Of a DNA stretch of 64,000 nt, positions 1 through 30,123 are shown piece by piece (the stretch's first letter is position 1; each line of letters opens with the position of its first letter). Under the pieces are notes generated by a model. That model made no database searches, had not been told where the DNA came from, and worked only from the letters and a program-made list of their open reading frames with translations. The position numbers and the translations under genes are program-made. This DNA comes from Elysia crispata (taxonomy: Eukaryota > Mollusca > Gastropoda > Plakobranchidae), in the NCBI GenBank assembly GCA_033675545.1, contig JAWDGP010003537.1, positions 5,001 to 69,000 on the forward strand, read 5' to 3'.

Positions 1-99
1 AGAAAAATTCAAATACTTAATATTTTGATTTATACGAAGAATGCTCAAAGCCTCATGGACGGAAAAGGAGACAAACTTAAAGTCCCTTAAAAGGGGCAG

Positions 100-390
100 A
101 CACGGAATTAAATCTCCACAATAGAAGCAGGACACAACAAGAAAAGTTTGTTGGCCATGTCATGCGTAGACATAGTTTAGGACAAATCCTTACAGCTGGA
201 AATAATTATGAATGGAAAGAGAGCGATAGGTTGACAGAGAGAAAAGATCTGGGAAGGGCTAGGAAGTTGGGCGGATGGAGGCAAATTGATCGACCTGATT
301 GTGAAATGCGAGGACAGAGAGACGTGGAAGGACATGATGACCAACACCTACCGGCACGGCACGCCTTAATGATGATGATAATATTTCTCT
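100..390 (+). mobile_element. LINE 3'-end fragment (non-LTR retrotransposon)
   Basis: Translated pieces match the C-terminal end typical of non-LTR retrotransposon polymerases. One is a GHVMRR motif near 155-172; another is an arginine/tryptophan-rich end reading RETWKDMMTNTYRHGT near 320-365 in a different frame. It ends in a short (ATG)n tail, usual for LINE 3' ends. Only the last ~100 codons are present and the frame is broken, so this is a dead 5'-truncated copy. The clade cannot be fixed from this fragment. Confidence 0.6.
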
Positions 391-553
391 ATTGCTAGAA
401 GGATCCAGAATAAAGGTTCATTTCATGAATAGACCTTGTGCATCTCATTCCCATCTTTATGAGCGATTTGCATGAGATTTTTACAATAGAAAGATAGCCA
501 ATACTTTTTTTTACCTTTATCAATGCTTAGTTTCCGGTTCTATACTATATAAG

Positions 554-2276
<1,723 letters not shown>

Positions 2277-2283
2277 TATAAAA
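2277..2283 (+). promoter_or_regulatory. Candidate TATA box of gene A
   Basis: TATAAAA lies 347 bp before the gene A start codon. It differs from the TATATAAA element of genes B and C, and the spacing to the ATG is longer. It is a plausible core promoter, but no transcript evidence is available here. Confidence 0.4.
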
Positions 2284-2396
2284 GCTCTAACATGACCTGT
2301 TCTCAGACAACAGTCTCCGCCCTCAGCCATCCGTAGCTTCAGCAGGAAATAATTTGTATCAGGAGGGTAGTGGTGAAAACGAAATAGTGTCATACA

Positions 2397-2481
2397 GATT
2401 CGATATACAAACTAAAAAGTGTTTTATAGATTTCATATACAAACTAAAAAGTGTTTTATAGATTTCATATACAAACTAAAG
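2397..2481. repeat. 34-bp tandem repeat in putative 5' leader of gene A
   Basis: About 2.5 copies of a unit containing CATATACAAACTAAAAAGTG, lying between the TATA box and the start codon. Confidence 0.85.
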
Positions 2482-2623
2482 CCTTGTTACGCTTCTGAAA
2501 TTTAGTTATTGTATGGGCTCATAACTTTTTATTTGAAAAAAAAAAAATCAAAAACTAAACCTTGAATAAAAGTTTGTATTTTTACTGCGGGAGGCAAAAA
2601 AAAAAAAAACAACAAATCTCGAT

Positions 2624-18955
<16,332 letters not shown>

Positions 18956-19027
18956 CGAATATTTCAAGTGTTAACACAATGCAAGTAAAAATAAGGAAGT
19001 TGTCGGATGAGAAAAATGTACTTATGA

Positions 19028-19033
19028 AATAAA
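19028..19033 (+). terminator. Poly(A) signal of gene A
   Basis: AATAAA 73 nt after the stop codon, similar to the placement in gene B. Confidence 0.75.
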
Positions 19034-20044
19034 GAAATCAATGGAAGCGAAAAGACTGAATCCTCTTGTTAATTGCTTTGTATTACAGATGCGTACCATG
19101 AATACTTACTGAGGAGTACTGGTTTTGTTTATTAATATTAGTTTTTCTTGCCCGCACCATTAGTTATGTTCAAATGTTTGCTTCAAGTTGCTTTAATCAG
19201 CCTTAATTTTGTGATTCTTCTTACGGTGTATCTTTAGATATACACAACCTTCAGTGTTAGCGTGAAGGTAAGACAGGTAAAGCATTGGTTCTGTTCAAGA
19301 TACTGATCTTCGAAAACCTGAACCGAAAGCTTTTATTGGCTGCGATACTTTTCAGTGCACGTTAAATGAAGCATTCTATTGCGGTGGATAAACTTGAAGC
19401 TTTGATTGGAATGTGGAATTTAAATGGTACGCGCAAGAGATTGAGTGGGAATTAGAAAGCAAAAAATAAAGAGGGAGAAAGAGAAGGAGAGAGAGAAAAA
19501 GAGAGAGAGAAAGAAAGAAAGAGAAGGAGAGAAAAAAGAGGGAGTGGGAGATAGAGAGAAGGACAAAAGGCACGGACAAATTACCTGATCGACAAAGTAC
19601 TTATTTATAATCTGGCTTCATTATTCATTAAAGAATGATGTTGCATTTCAATGATTTCACAGCCATGTCATCAGCAAACAATGTGTCAGAGTTATTTTTT
19701 CATTCAATTATTCAAAAGCCAAACGTTTAGCATGAGATACGGCAACCCGAGTTTTCTTTTAAACAAATTGTTGTTGCAATTATAAAAAATTAATGAGAAC
19801 AAATCGTAATTTTTTCCCTCCACCGCTCTCCCTACCGAATAATAAAAATTAAAAAGAAAATTGAGAGACAAAAATATTTCTTGAGGGGAGGGATAGATGT
19901 TTCTTTAATATTTTTTCTCCGACTGTCATCAACGCCACTAAAATTCCACAAAAATAAAACTCAAGTTGACTGGCCTCGATAGAATATAATATTTTCAAAA
20001 ACAATCCCAATCTTTAATATAAACTAAAAATAAAACAAAACAGC

Positions 20045-20404
<360 letters not shown>

Positions 20405-21845
20405 TAATACCACTATCACTCTTCATGCTACTAGTAAGGCCACCAACTAATACTACTACTGATGGTGCTTTTGTCCCGACAAATAATCTACCGTTGCTTT
20501 CTTTTTCTGAGGTTCTGATATAATAAAATAAATATCAATGTTGCGGTTCACCGATACATCAGTCATACCAAAAACGTGAAAAGCCTTTGAAAAACACGAT
20601 GTGAAGGGAATCAATTAACTATTAAATAGCTTATATTATTGAATGGCAGTATGGTTCACAGCTCATTTCATACCATCACAAAGAAAAACAACAGGAAATC
20701 CTGCATGACAGTAGTTATATGTCTTTGTTGAGGTCACTGCCTGAGATAATACTGCAATATTATACTTTCTTACAAAAACTAGGAAACAATAAGGTGGGAC
20801 ATTATCGAGATAAATGGCCACACCTCTGAAAAAGTTAATTGAAACTCCGGTCTCGTTTGAACACAGATTGATATTTCGATGAAATAAAAGAATAGAATAT
20901 GTTCTGAGTATTTTCGTATAATTATATTTACTCAAGGTATGGTTTTATGAGCCTGTTATAATCTCCATTATAAAGTAAAAAGTTTAGATTATATAACATC
21001 ATACCATAATTCTTCAAACATTTCTGGCACATTCGATCCAAGACCTTCCAATGTAATGACGGTTGCAAACAATTGACCCATATTAAATTTTTTGTCAATC
21101 TTCTCCATGCGTAACTCTGAAGTGATAGAGCTAAAACTTGTTGTAGAGTCGTTCATAGCCAGAATTTTGTGGCGGAGAGTTTTATTAATAACAACCAAAT
21201 TTATGATGTCACACTTAGTTCTAAGTAAAATTGATCCTCGGTTTTATCTCATTTAACCTGCAGCAAATGCAACATAAAATCGTGAGGTTTACCTACAGCA
21301 CATGAAGCCCAACATAACAAGATGTTCCTGGGTTGCTCACATGTTTTTATATACTATTCAGTCGACCATTCTTATGGGCTAATATATTTTTACAATATTA
21401 TGATTAATTCTGTTGAGAGAACCGTTGTGCCAAGAGTTTTGCTTGATGTCAAGGACAGGCTACGTACTTTTAGTAGAATATTAATAAGGGTAATGGCCAA
21501 AGCCCCTCCTTATCAAGTAGTCTCGGGGTGTAAGTTAATGGAGACAAAAGAGAAAGAGAGACAGACAGACTCAGAGAGTCAAGGAGTAAGGAAGAAAATT
21601 AAGAGTGAAAGGATTACAAAGTGAGGCGGGGACAGAAAAATGAAATAGAAACAAAGATTGAGAAATGAATGATTCAGAGGAAGAGAAGAACAAGAAAGAT
21701 ATGATAAGAAAAGAGATAGTTGGGTTCCTTTACAATATGGAAAAAATGATGTGGATTGCATGTTCATTTCAACATCGCGCCAAAAGAAAGAGTAGATTAA
21801 TTGCCCGCACCTTTTAAACAACGGTGTTATATCACAAGCCGAGTT

Positions 21846-21855
21846 AAGATGGCGG
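21846..21855 (+). promoter_or_regulatory. AAGATGGCGG element upstream of gene B
   Basis: It matches the core of YY1-type sites (AAGATGGCGGC) and is kept at the same place before gene C. It lies 79 bp before the TATA box. Confidence 0.4.
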
Positions 21856-21933
21856 AAGCTAGAGGAGCGGTTATGATGCAGTAACAATTGAAACTGCCTG
21901 CCATTGAACTCCTCATAAATGGAGCTGGATCAC

Positions 21934-21941
21934 TATATAAA
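21934..21941 (+). promoter_or_regulatory. TATA box of gene B
   Basis: TATATAAA, followed by TGCTA, 189 bp before the start codon; gene C has the same element at 187 bp. Confidence 0.65.
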
Positions 21942-22122
21942 TGCTATTGGAAAGTTGGACGAAAGTAAAGAGAGTATCCTTATTTGATAATACAGAGGTC
22001 TATACTATTTATTTGATAAATTATAAAATTTATCACTCTGGAAACAAATTCTAAATTTGACAAATTTTTGAATATTTTTTGAGAAATATTAGACAAGAAT
22101 TGCCTGGATCTTCAAGTGTGGC

Positions 22123-22213
22123 ATGGAGAATAACCAGAAAGTATTTTTAATCTGCATTGTCACCTTTCTTATATCTCTGGAGGTATCCTCAATGTCAACT
22201 CGTGAAGAGGAAG
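22123..22213 (+). CDS. Gene B exon 1: signal peptide
   Basis: 30 codons plus 1 nt. Hydrophobic core VFLICIVTFLISLEV, then SSMSTREEE. Donor GTAAGG. The first ATG after the TATA box that gives a signal peptide; shared with C. Confidence 0.88.
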
Positions 22214-23109
22214 GTAAGGACACAGTTATTCTAAAGACATCACAGCTCTTCCAGGCTCTTTGTGTATCTGTACTCTGCCGGACAACCGAGCAGTCATAGG
22301 AGGGTAGTCACGATATCTCCTCTGAATTGGTCTCATGTGTCATGCCATTTCTCGAACAATTTAAGATCATGTTCGGCATGTGAGATGTTGTTTTTTTATT
22401 TGGAAAGAAAAGATTTATACGGTGCAAAATGCCATCTTTTTTATGTGTTATTTCTCATTGAATAAATTTGCCGTAATGCTTGCATACAGTTGCTAGGACT
22501 TGATGAAGCAAGTGCTGCAGAGACAGTAATCAAACAAACTGGATACAAAACGTAAGATTTGTTCAGCTAGCAAAGAAGCATTAGTTTCAGGCAAATTAAT
22601 AACATGCGCTTACTTCTGCCATTTATCGTAAAAAGGGGAAAAATGCTTTTTTTTTCAAGCTTCAAGCTACACTTTAGTTAAGACAAAGTCTCTCAATGCT
22701 TTGGAACAAAAAAAAAATAAAAAGTTTGAAAAAATGTAGGTTATCAGGGACATAGGGAGAAGAAAAGTTAAAGATATAGAAAGTGAGAGGGTGAGTATAT
22801 ACAGACACAAACAATTAAATACAGAGAGATAAGATGAAAGAAAATGAGAAAAGAAAAACAAAGAAAGGCATATGAACTGCCATGTAAAACAACAGGCAAT
22901 CATGCACCCATTTCGGCCACATATCAAAATATTTTACAAACATATTTTTGCTTTTTGAGATAACTTGTAGGGTTGAATAGGAATCAAAAGATGTTGAGTT
23001 GAACTTAATAGTGAATTCTGCCAGATTCCACATTCTATTATCACTTCGATCACCTCTCTAACCTTTCACTAAATTGACAGGGCTTCTCAGTTCACATTTT
23101 ACTTTCATC
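22214..23109 (+). other. Gene B intron 1, 5' part
   Basis: AT-rich intronic DNA, homologous to the start of intron 1 of gene C; nothing coding. Confidence 0.55.
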
Positions 23110-24801
23110 ACCCTAACTTTCTTTAGAGCTTATGGTACAATCCCACCTCTTATCATCGCTTCTATCGCCCCACTTTTCACTACGTCTTTTCGTGCCACAT
23201 TCCCAGCTTCCACTATCGCTTCAATCGCCCCACCTTTCACTAGGTGTTCTCGTGCCACATTCCCAGCTCCCATCATCGCTTCCATCGCCCCACCTTTCAC
23301 TAGGTGTTCTCGTGCCACATTCCCAGTTCTCATTATCGCTTCCATCGCCCCACTTTTCACTAGGTGTTCTCGTGCCACATTCCCAGCTCCCATTATCGCA
23401 TCCATCGCCCCACTTTTCACTAGGTGTTCTCGTGCCACATTCCCAGCTCCCATTATCGCATCCATCGCCCCACTTTTCTCTAGGTCTTCTCGTTCCACAT
23501 TCCCAGCTCCCATTATCGCATCCATCGCCCCACTTTTCTCTAGGTGTTCTCGTACCACATTCCCAGCTCCCAATATCGCTTTCATCGCCTCACCTTTCAC
23601 TAGGTCTTCTTGTACCACATTCCCAGCTCCAGTTATCGCATCCATCGCTCCACTTTTCTCTAGGTCTTCTCGTTCCACATTCCCAGCTCCCATTATCGCA
23701 TCCATCGCCGCACTTTTCACTAGGTGTTCTCGTGCCACATTCCCAGCTCCCATTATCGCATCGATCGCCTCACCTTTCACTAGGTCTTCTCGTACCACAT
23801 TCCCAGCTCCCACTATCGCATCCATCGCCCCACTTTTCTCTAGGTCTTCTCGTACCACATTCCCAGCTCCCATTATCGCTTTCATCGCCTCACCTTTCAC
23901 TAGGTCTTCTCGTGCCACATTCCCAGCTCCCATTATCGCATCCATCGCCCCACTTTTCTCTAGGTCTTCTCGTACCACATTCCCAGCTCCCATTATCGCA
24001 TCCATCGCCCCACTTTTCTCTAGGTCTTCTCGTACCACATTCCCAGCTCCCATTATCGCATCCATCGCCCCACTTTTCTCTAGGTCTTCTCGTTCCACAT
24101 TCCCAGCTCCCACTATCGCTTCCATCGCCTCACCTTTCACTAGGTGTTCTCGTGCCACATTTCCAGATCCCATTATCGCTTCCAGCACCCCACCTTTCAA
24201 TAGGTCTTCTCGTGCCACATTCCCAGCTCCCACTCTCGCTTCCATCGCCTCGCCCTTCACTAAGTGTTCTCGTACCACATTCCCAGCTGCAGTTATCGCT
24301 TCCATCGCCTCACCTTTCACTAGGTGTTCTCGTGCTACATCCCAGCTCCCATTATCGCTTCCATCGCCCCACCTTTCACTAGGTCTTCTCGTGCCACATT
24401 CCCAGTTCCCATTATCGCTTCCATCGCCCCACCTTTCACTAGGTGTTCTCGTGCCACATTCCCAGCTCCCATTATCGCATCCATCGCCCCACTTTTCACT
24501 AGGTGTTCTCGTGCCACATTCCCAGCTCCCATTATCGCTTCCATCGCCTCACCTTTCACTAGGTGTTCTCGTGCCACATTCCCAGCTCCCATTATCGCTT
24601 CCATCGCCCCACCTTTCACTAGGTCTTCTCGTGCCACATTCCCAGCTCCCATTATCGCTTCCATCGCCTCACCTTTCACTAGGTGTTCTCGTGCCACATC
24701 CCAGCTCCCATTATCGCTTCCATCGCCTCACCTTTCACTTGGTAATCTCGTGCCACATTCCCAGTTCTCATTATCCCTTCGATCACCCCACCTTTCACCA
24801 G
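23110..24801. repeat. Acceptor-anchored 60-bp tandem array, gene B intron 1
   Basis: About 28 copies of a unit containing CCACCTTTCACTAG followed by TTCTCGTGCCACATTCC. Each copies the pyrimidine tract and AG of the exon 2 acceptor; the real AG (24800-24801) is the last unit. Register is 60 bp with occasional 59. Because 60 is a multiple of 3, long frames run through on both strands; they are not genes. Confidence 0.97.
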
Positions 24802-25001
24802 GGTTTCTCGTGGGAGTTCAACTGGTGCTCGACTATTCAAACCCTGACGCTCGTTTTCGAAGGGAGGCAGATTCCAACCTACCAGACCACCTGAGCTTTC
24901 TGGTCCCCACGGCCAAGGGGGATGTCACCCTCCACATGAGACGGTCCAGGTTGGTGCCGATCAGTATGTCGAACTCGAACGTCACCAGTCCTTTCTCATA
25001 G
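24802..25001 (+). CDS. Gene B exon 2: prodomain, ends in TAG
   Basis: 200 nt. It encodes FLVGVQLVLDYSNPDARF, RREADSNLPDHLSFLVP and LHMRRSRL. The final codon (24999-25001) is TAG directly before the GT donor. Confidence 0.88.
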
Positions 25002-25690
25002 GTGCTTTCTTGCTTTAATATAATAATTATGATAATCTATTATTCAGAATTTTTTACACTAGTTTTGACATATTTCACATAGAAATGTATGCGCAGACAA
25101 AGATCAGACGCCGCCAATGTTTGACTGTGCAGAGAAGTCAGGATTTTTTGTTGATCTTTTTATATTAGAGAGCTCTTAATTATTGTTTGAAAGAAAACGT
25201 TAACAGTGTGATTGAATAATAATAATCCGATGCAAAGAAAATAATGCTCCCTGCCGCTTTACACCCTCTCTACCTGTCCCTACAGCTAATGTCCTCGAAA
25301 TACAGACTAAATATAGATTTGGATGCTTTTAGGACTAGAATTCTAGTTAGATTTTTTTGGGGGGGTTGTGAATCAAGAGGTCTCTTCTGCTGCTTCCTCA
25401 ACAAAAGCTTAACACATACACAGAAATATCGGGAACAATTTGACTCTCAGTAAACTGCAGGTGATGAGTTTGCAAAACATCCACACAGTGAAGGAGGAAG
25501 AGAATTTTTACTACGTCATACAATACTAATCCAATATCTTTAGCAAATAGAAGACAAATATTCCAGTTACGTAAAAGAAAAAATATAAAAAAACAAGAAC
25601 GAAAACAAAATAAAATAAGGATGCAGATATAGCGCCGCGTGTTACCGACAGTGAATGTATACAAAGACTAGACACTGCCTTTGCCTAAGG
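25002..25690 (+). other. Gene B intron 2, 5' part
   Basis: Non-coding, alignable with gene C intron 2 (for example GAGTTTGCAAAACATCCACA in both). No gene seen. Confidence 0.6.
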
Positions 25691-25767
25691 ACTGCCGGTC
25701 GCCGAGAGATTACAACTTGAGACTGACCTGTGGAAGTCTAATGGAAGAAAATAAAACAAGCCTCAAA

Positions 25768-25837
<70 letters not shown>

Positions 25838-27390
25838 AACTTGATTTTCCGTGTTTGTAGTTCTTCAAATTTCCAGTGTTTGGGGTAGCTTAAAGTCGTA
25901 AAATACTTCTTTATCAAGTTCTTAAGGTAAAAACCAGTAATATTCTGTGACCCAGAAAGTACATATCGTTTTATGTACTACCATAGATATAACCTAATCA
26001 ACGTTAGTTCCAAATTAAAATCTCCGAACATGGCAGTGGGAAGTGTTGCGCTCAAGCTGCTTACATTTGGGGTGTCAAGCCCGGCGGCGGGTTTCACTGA
26101 ATTTGCGTTAAGAAATATTACACAGGACATCTCGAAATATTTTCATATATTCTCCTCCCTTAACAATACAACTCATTCTCGTGCATTCTCCATCATCACG
26201 AACCCTGTTCAGACAAACATGAATGCCGGCCTTGAGAGTTTCCTGACCTCTGCGTTTGGCTTGACGGAGGCTGAACGAGCTTTAGGGTTGCTAACTCTTC
26301 TTGGGTTAGCCGATGCTAAAGCTTCTCAATCTACGGACAGCATGCTTTCGCTTTTGGAATAACATAAGCCGTGTTTTGTTTTCAGGCATAATTTTATGCA
26401 GCATCTCCTGGATTCTTCTAGATGGTTCGATGACAATGAACCTGGCTCAAGAGCCTGACCGCTTGTTAAATGATACCAATAGCGGTCACCTTCCACTGCA
26501 GCTCTCCCGAGCGTCATCACAAAGATAGCGTTGAGCACCAGGTTTACACTGTCTGTTTCCACCATCGCCATATTGGAATCTGTGCACAAAATGCCTTCCC
26601 ACCTGCCCAAAGTTTCTTAGCTCCAAGAAAAAGGGAAAACCAGGAAGTAGTGTCCCAGTGGTCTGCACGGTCGTCAACTCTTGTCCGCGATATTTTTATC
26701 CGTTATCCGGAAGACTTTTCTTGGTCGGCACCGGCACCCAGGTTTTCGCAATCCCATCATCTGCTTTGCCCAAACACTCTGGGTTGTCTTATACCCGTCT
26801 ACAAACATCCAGCGGAACACGGATTCGCACGTACGTATGGTCTCGCAACTTTCCATTATACTTGAACTGCGTCTTCAAGGTAACTATGGCCGATGTCAAG
26901 CCATCACTCATTTATACGGATTTCTTCCTCCTGCAGAACGTCCTTACGGATCTAAACGACCAGCGTCTCATCAAATTGATACATTCTAGTCTTCCCCTTA
27001 TTTTGCCCGCAAGATCTCCATTGCAGAGCAAACCCCTGTCGAAACAGAAAGCGATAAATTTTCAGGAATTTCCCCACGCCTACTGTTTCGTCTACCACAA
27101 TAAAAGATAGAGCACAATTTAAATCAGCATTTCTACCTCGGGTCCTCCAATTAATGCCCGGGCGGGACGCTTGGCTCCAGAGAAATTGGCGGTCCCCGAG
27201 AGATGACTGCCAGAGACTGACCAGAGGAAGTATATAGCACGAGAAGAAAAAAAAAGACCAAGATCATTGGCTCTCTCTCTCTCTCCTTTGAGTTTCCTTC
27301 TTAATACATCTATAGCTTCCCACGATTTGGTTTAGCTCAAAGTTATATGGTACTTGTTTGTCAAGTTTTTTATATTGCAGACAAAAAACA
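25690..27390 (+). mobile_element. Ty3/gypsy-type LTR retrotransposon fossil in gene B intron 2
   Basis: LTR-like segments at about 25,690-25,930 and 27,185-27,390 share ACTGCC...GAGA and TTGGTTTAGCT/TTGGGGTAGCT blocks and are clearly diverged. Between them lie a gag-like segment (LESFLTSAFGLTEAERA, about 26,220-26,280) and a retroviral-type aspartyl protease segment (about 26,700-27,000). It is degraded with many breaks and incomplete. The LTR divergence and the matching fossil in gene C make it older than the B/C duplication. Confidence 0.75.
25764..25836. repeat. (CT)n tract inside the LTR-like segment
   Basis: Pure dinucleotide run; the partner segment near 27,270 has a short CT run at the same place. 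Confidence 0.95.
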
Positions 27391-27679
27391 TAGAAGAGCA
27401 ACTTCATTAGGGGGTTCAGAGACGCGAAGACCGTAAGATCTTAGCTTATCCGTCCACACCGTAACTTATTACACTAACGTGATTACGATAATTTTATTTA
27501 AGAAAAAAAAACTTGGATACACTTTGAAATTGACCTTGGAGGCAACTATGTTTCATACTTTTCGGTATACATTCTATATTTAGATAGATTTATGTGGACC
27601 TAGAGCAGTTTTAAACTGAAGTTCGTATTTATTTTTACTCGTCTATCTCGTCTTTTACCTCTGCTACTTGGTTGCCCAG

Positions 27680-27754
27680 AATGTCGCTGTGTACACCGAC
27701 ATTGATCGACACGCGTCCATGATCGTGAGGAGGTCTGGAGGCGAGTACACTTTG
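27680..27754 (+). CDS. Gene B exon 3: prodomain
   Basis: 75 nt, phase 0 to 0, NVAVYTDIDRHASMIVRR then GGEYTL. Real donor GTGAGT at 27755. Confidence 0.88.
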
Positions 27755-28370
27755 GTGAGTTGTCTCCTCATAGAATTGGAGTACTTGAGACCAATTTAGT
27801 TTGGTGACTTGTCTCCACATGGATCTAGAGGACTGGAGACCAGTTTACTTTGGTGAGTTGTCCGTACACATTATGTAGAGAACTGGTGACCGGTAGACTT
27901 TGGTGAGTTGTCTACACATAGATCTAGAGGGCTGGAGGCGAGTAAACTTGTCTCCATATAATTATATCTAGAGAACTGAAAGCGTGTACACTTTGGTGAG
28001 TTATCTCTACATAATTCTATAGAATTGGGGCGAGTACACTTTGAGGAGTTGTCTCTACAGAGGTCTAGAGAATTGGGGCGAGTACACTTTGAGGAGTTGT
28101 CTCCATATAATTATATCTAGAGAACTGAAAGCGTGTACACTTTGGTGAGTTATCTCTACATAATTCTATAGAATTGGGGCGAGTACACTTTGAGGAGTTG
28201 TCTCCATATATATCTAGAGAATTGGGCGAGTACACTTTGGTGAGTTGTCTCCATATAGATGGAGGCCAGTACGCTTTCGTGAGTTATCTCTACATAGATC
28301 TATAGAATTGGGGCGAGTACACTTTGGTGATTTGTCTCTACATAGGTGTAGGGGACTGAAAATACAGGTA
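27755..28370. repeat. Donor-anchored tandem array, gene B intron 3
   Basis: About 12 degenerate copies of the exon 3 tail plus donor (GCGAGTACACTTTG|GTGAGTTGTCTC). First copies at 27755, 27804 and 27853 keep the 49-bp register of gene C; later units vary in length and include a duplicated larger block around 27,955-28,200. Confidence 0.93.
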
Positions 28371-29033
28371 GCCAAAAGAGAAAAATATTTCATACATACA
28401 ATAAATTAGAAGGTATATGGCATTCTCAACAGAATATGGCTACCCCTTGGTATATCCTGGGGAGGAGCAATATACACTGGATGAAGTAAGGAAAGGTATT
28501 ATAAACATAAAAAGTTAATCAATAAAAATTGCTCGGTTACCCGCGTATCTAATCTTAGGTGTCTGGCATGCTAAAGAACAGATACAAGTACAGAGAAGAA
28601 AATAATATTTCTGGATCTTTTTCCGTTGATGAGTTCATAGTAAATAACGATGAGTGTAGAATTTTTACTTACTTTGTTTGCAATTGGTGGAGGCATTTAA
28701 ATGTTTTAACATTGAGCCTAATCTAGTGCATTCTCTGACAATAAGTCCATAAATAATTTGCTACTCCATTCGAAATTTCACAGTTTGGTCCTGCATAAAA
28801 GAAACTTTTCTATTCATAAAATGAGCAAAGTACGCATTGAACTAAAGACCAATCCTGTGTCTAATTATCCAGAGAACTGCCTGACCAAGTGATGGTTTAC
28901 AAATTAAATTGGACACATAACTATTGTTTAACCTGCAGATCATTTTATAAGATCGGCTTCATCATGGAATTTTCTATCTCCACTCTCCAAACTTCCATCG
29001 AACTTGTTAATGTTTTGTTTGTGTACCCTCCAG
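28371..29033 (+). other. Gene B intron 3, remainder
   Basis: Non-coding; the part before the acceptor resembles gene C intron 3 at roughly 80 percent by eye. Confidence 0.5.
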
Positions 29034-29190
29034 AGAGGTTCATTCCACCACAACCTCACCGAGTGGCACATGGAACCCGCGGCCAGAGTCCGACGCCAGA
29101 CAGGAGGTGTGACGTCTCACCGGCTAGTGCGGGGTCGACCTAAGGTCAAGACAGTCTCCTTCGCTGGGGACGCCATAATCGATGATGAAC
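29034..29190 (+). CDS. Gene B exon 4: prodomain
   Basis: 157 nt, phase 0 to 1, GSFHHNLTEWHMEPAAR through SFAGDAIIDDE. It differs from C at a single nucleotide, much less than the flanking introns. Confidence 0.9.
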
Positions 29191-30123
29191 GTGAGTTGGA
29201 CATGCGCATTAAGGTCCTCATCAGATTATTGTCTGTTCCTAGTATCCGTCAGTGTTGCTTGAGTAGATCCACGAAAACGTTTGAAGTGTACATCACACTC
29301 TCTCCTACAATTTCTTTTCAGGCGAAATAAAATTTAAAATTATTCCCTTAAATAATTTTTCATGCAAAGACATTTGTCTTATTCGTCTTTTTAGTTAACC
29401 GTTTCCATTTTTTGACATATTTGGAGGAGCTATCATAACCCTTTATGTGTTTTCCTTCTGTTTGATACTTAATTGTTGGTTCCATTTGTTGGTAACACAA
29501 GGATAACACCATGCAAATAGCATTTCAATAAGTGCAAACAAAATGGACTCGTGTATCATTACAAATGGCATGGGCTTATTTTGTTGCTATCTTTATTTGT
29601 CCTCAATACATCTGCAGTTGACCTCAGCTGCTTTTCCTAGGTAGCAGGTGTATGTCGTTTCAATGCCTAAACAGATTGTTGTAGAGTTTCATGAACGATG
29701 AGAAATATATTTCATGTTATTTCTATTTTAATCACTCTTAATATTTATTGATGGCCAAACAACAAAAATCACTAAAAGAAAACAGAACTAGCCCAGGATT
29801 GATACTGAAGCTAAACAAGCGGCCGATTTTAAAGTTATCAAGTTAATATCCATGACTATGTTATTGCTTTTTTATATTCGCTACTTCAAAATGTTTTCCC
29901 AGAAAAGGAGAGATAAAAATATCCTAATTTTCAGTTTTGTGGCTTGGCTTCGTTCTTTAAGCTAATGAAGAAAATTGAAGAGTAAACGAAAACTCGAATT
30001 CCCTGTTATTCCTGGAAGATTTGAAAATTTGAAGAACCTGGCGAGAAAATCTACACTAAAATAGTAATAAAATTAGTATAAACTTGTGTTGAAACTCATC
30101 GTCTTGTATTGTGAATCGAACAG
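29191..30123 (+). other. Gene B intron 4
   Basis: 933 bp, alignable with gene C intron 4 but diverged; nothing coding. Confidence 0.55.

Noticed and set aside
23074-25001. Very long open frames (up to 606 codons) on both strands across the intron 1 array of gene B
   Set aside because: The 60-bp unit has no stop in several frames, so length follows from the period being a multiple of 3. The translations are repeats of the same 20 residues on both strands. Only the last 200 nt are exon 2.
25973-27110. Independent host gene in gene B intron 2
   Set aside because: The similarity is to gag and protease parts of a gypsy-type LTR element, flanked by LTR-like segments; treated as a fossil.
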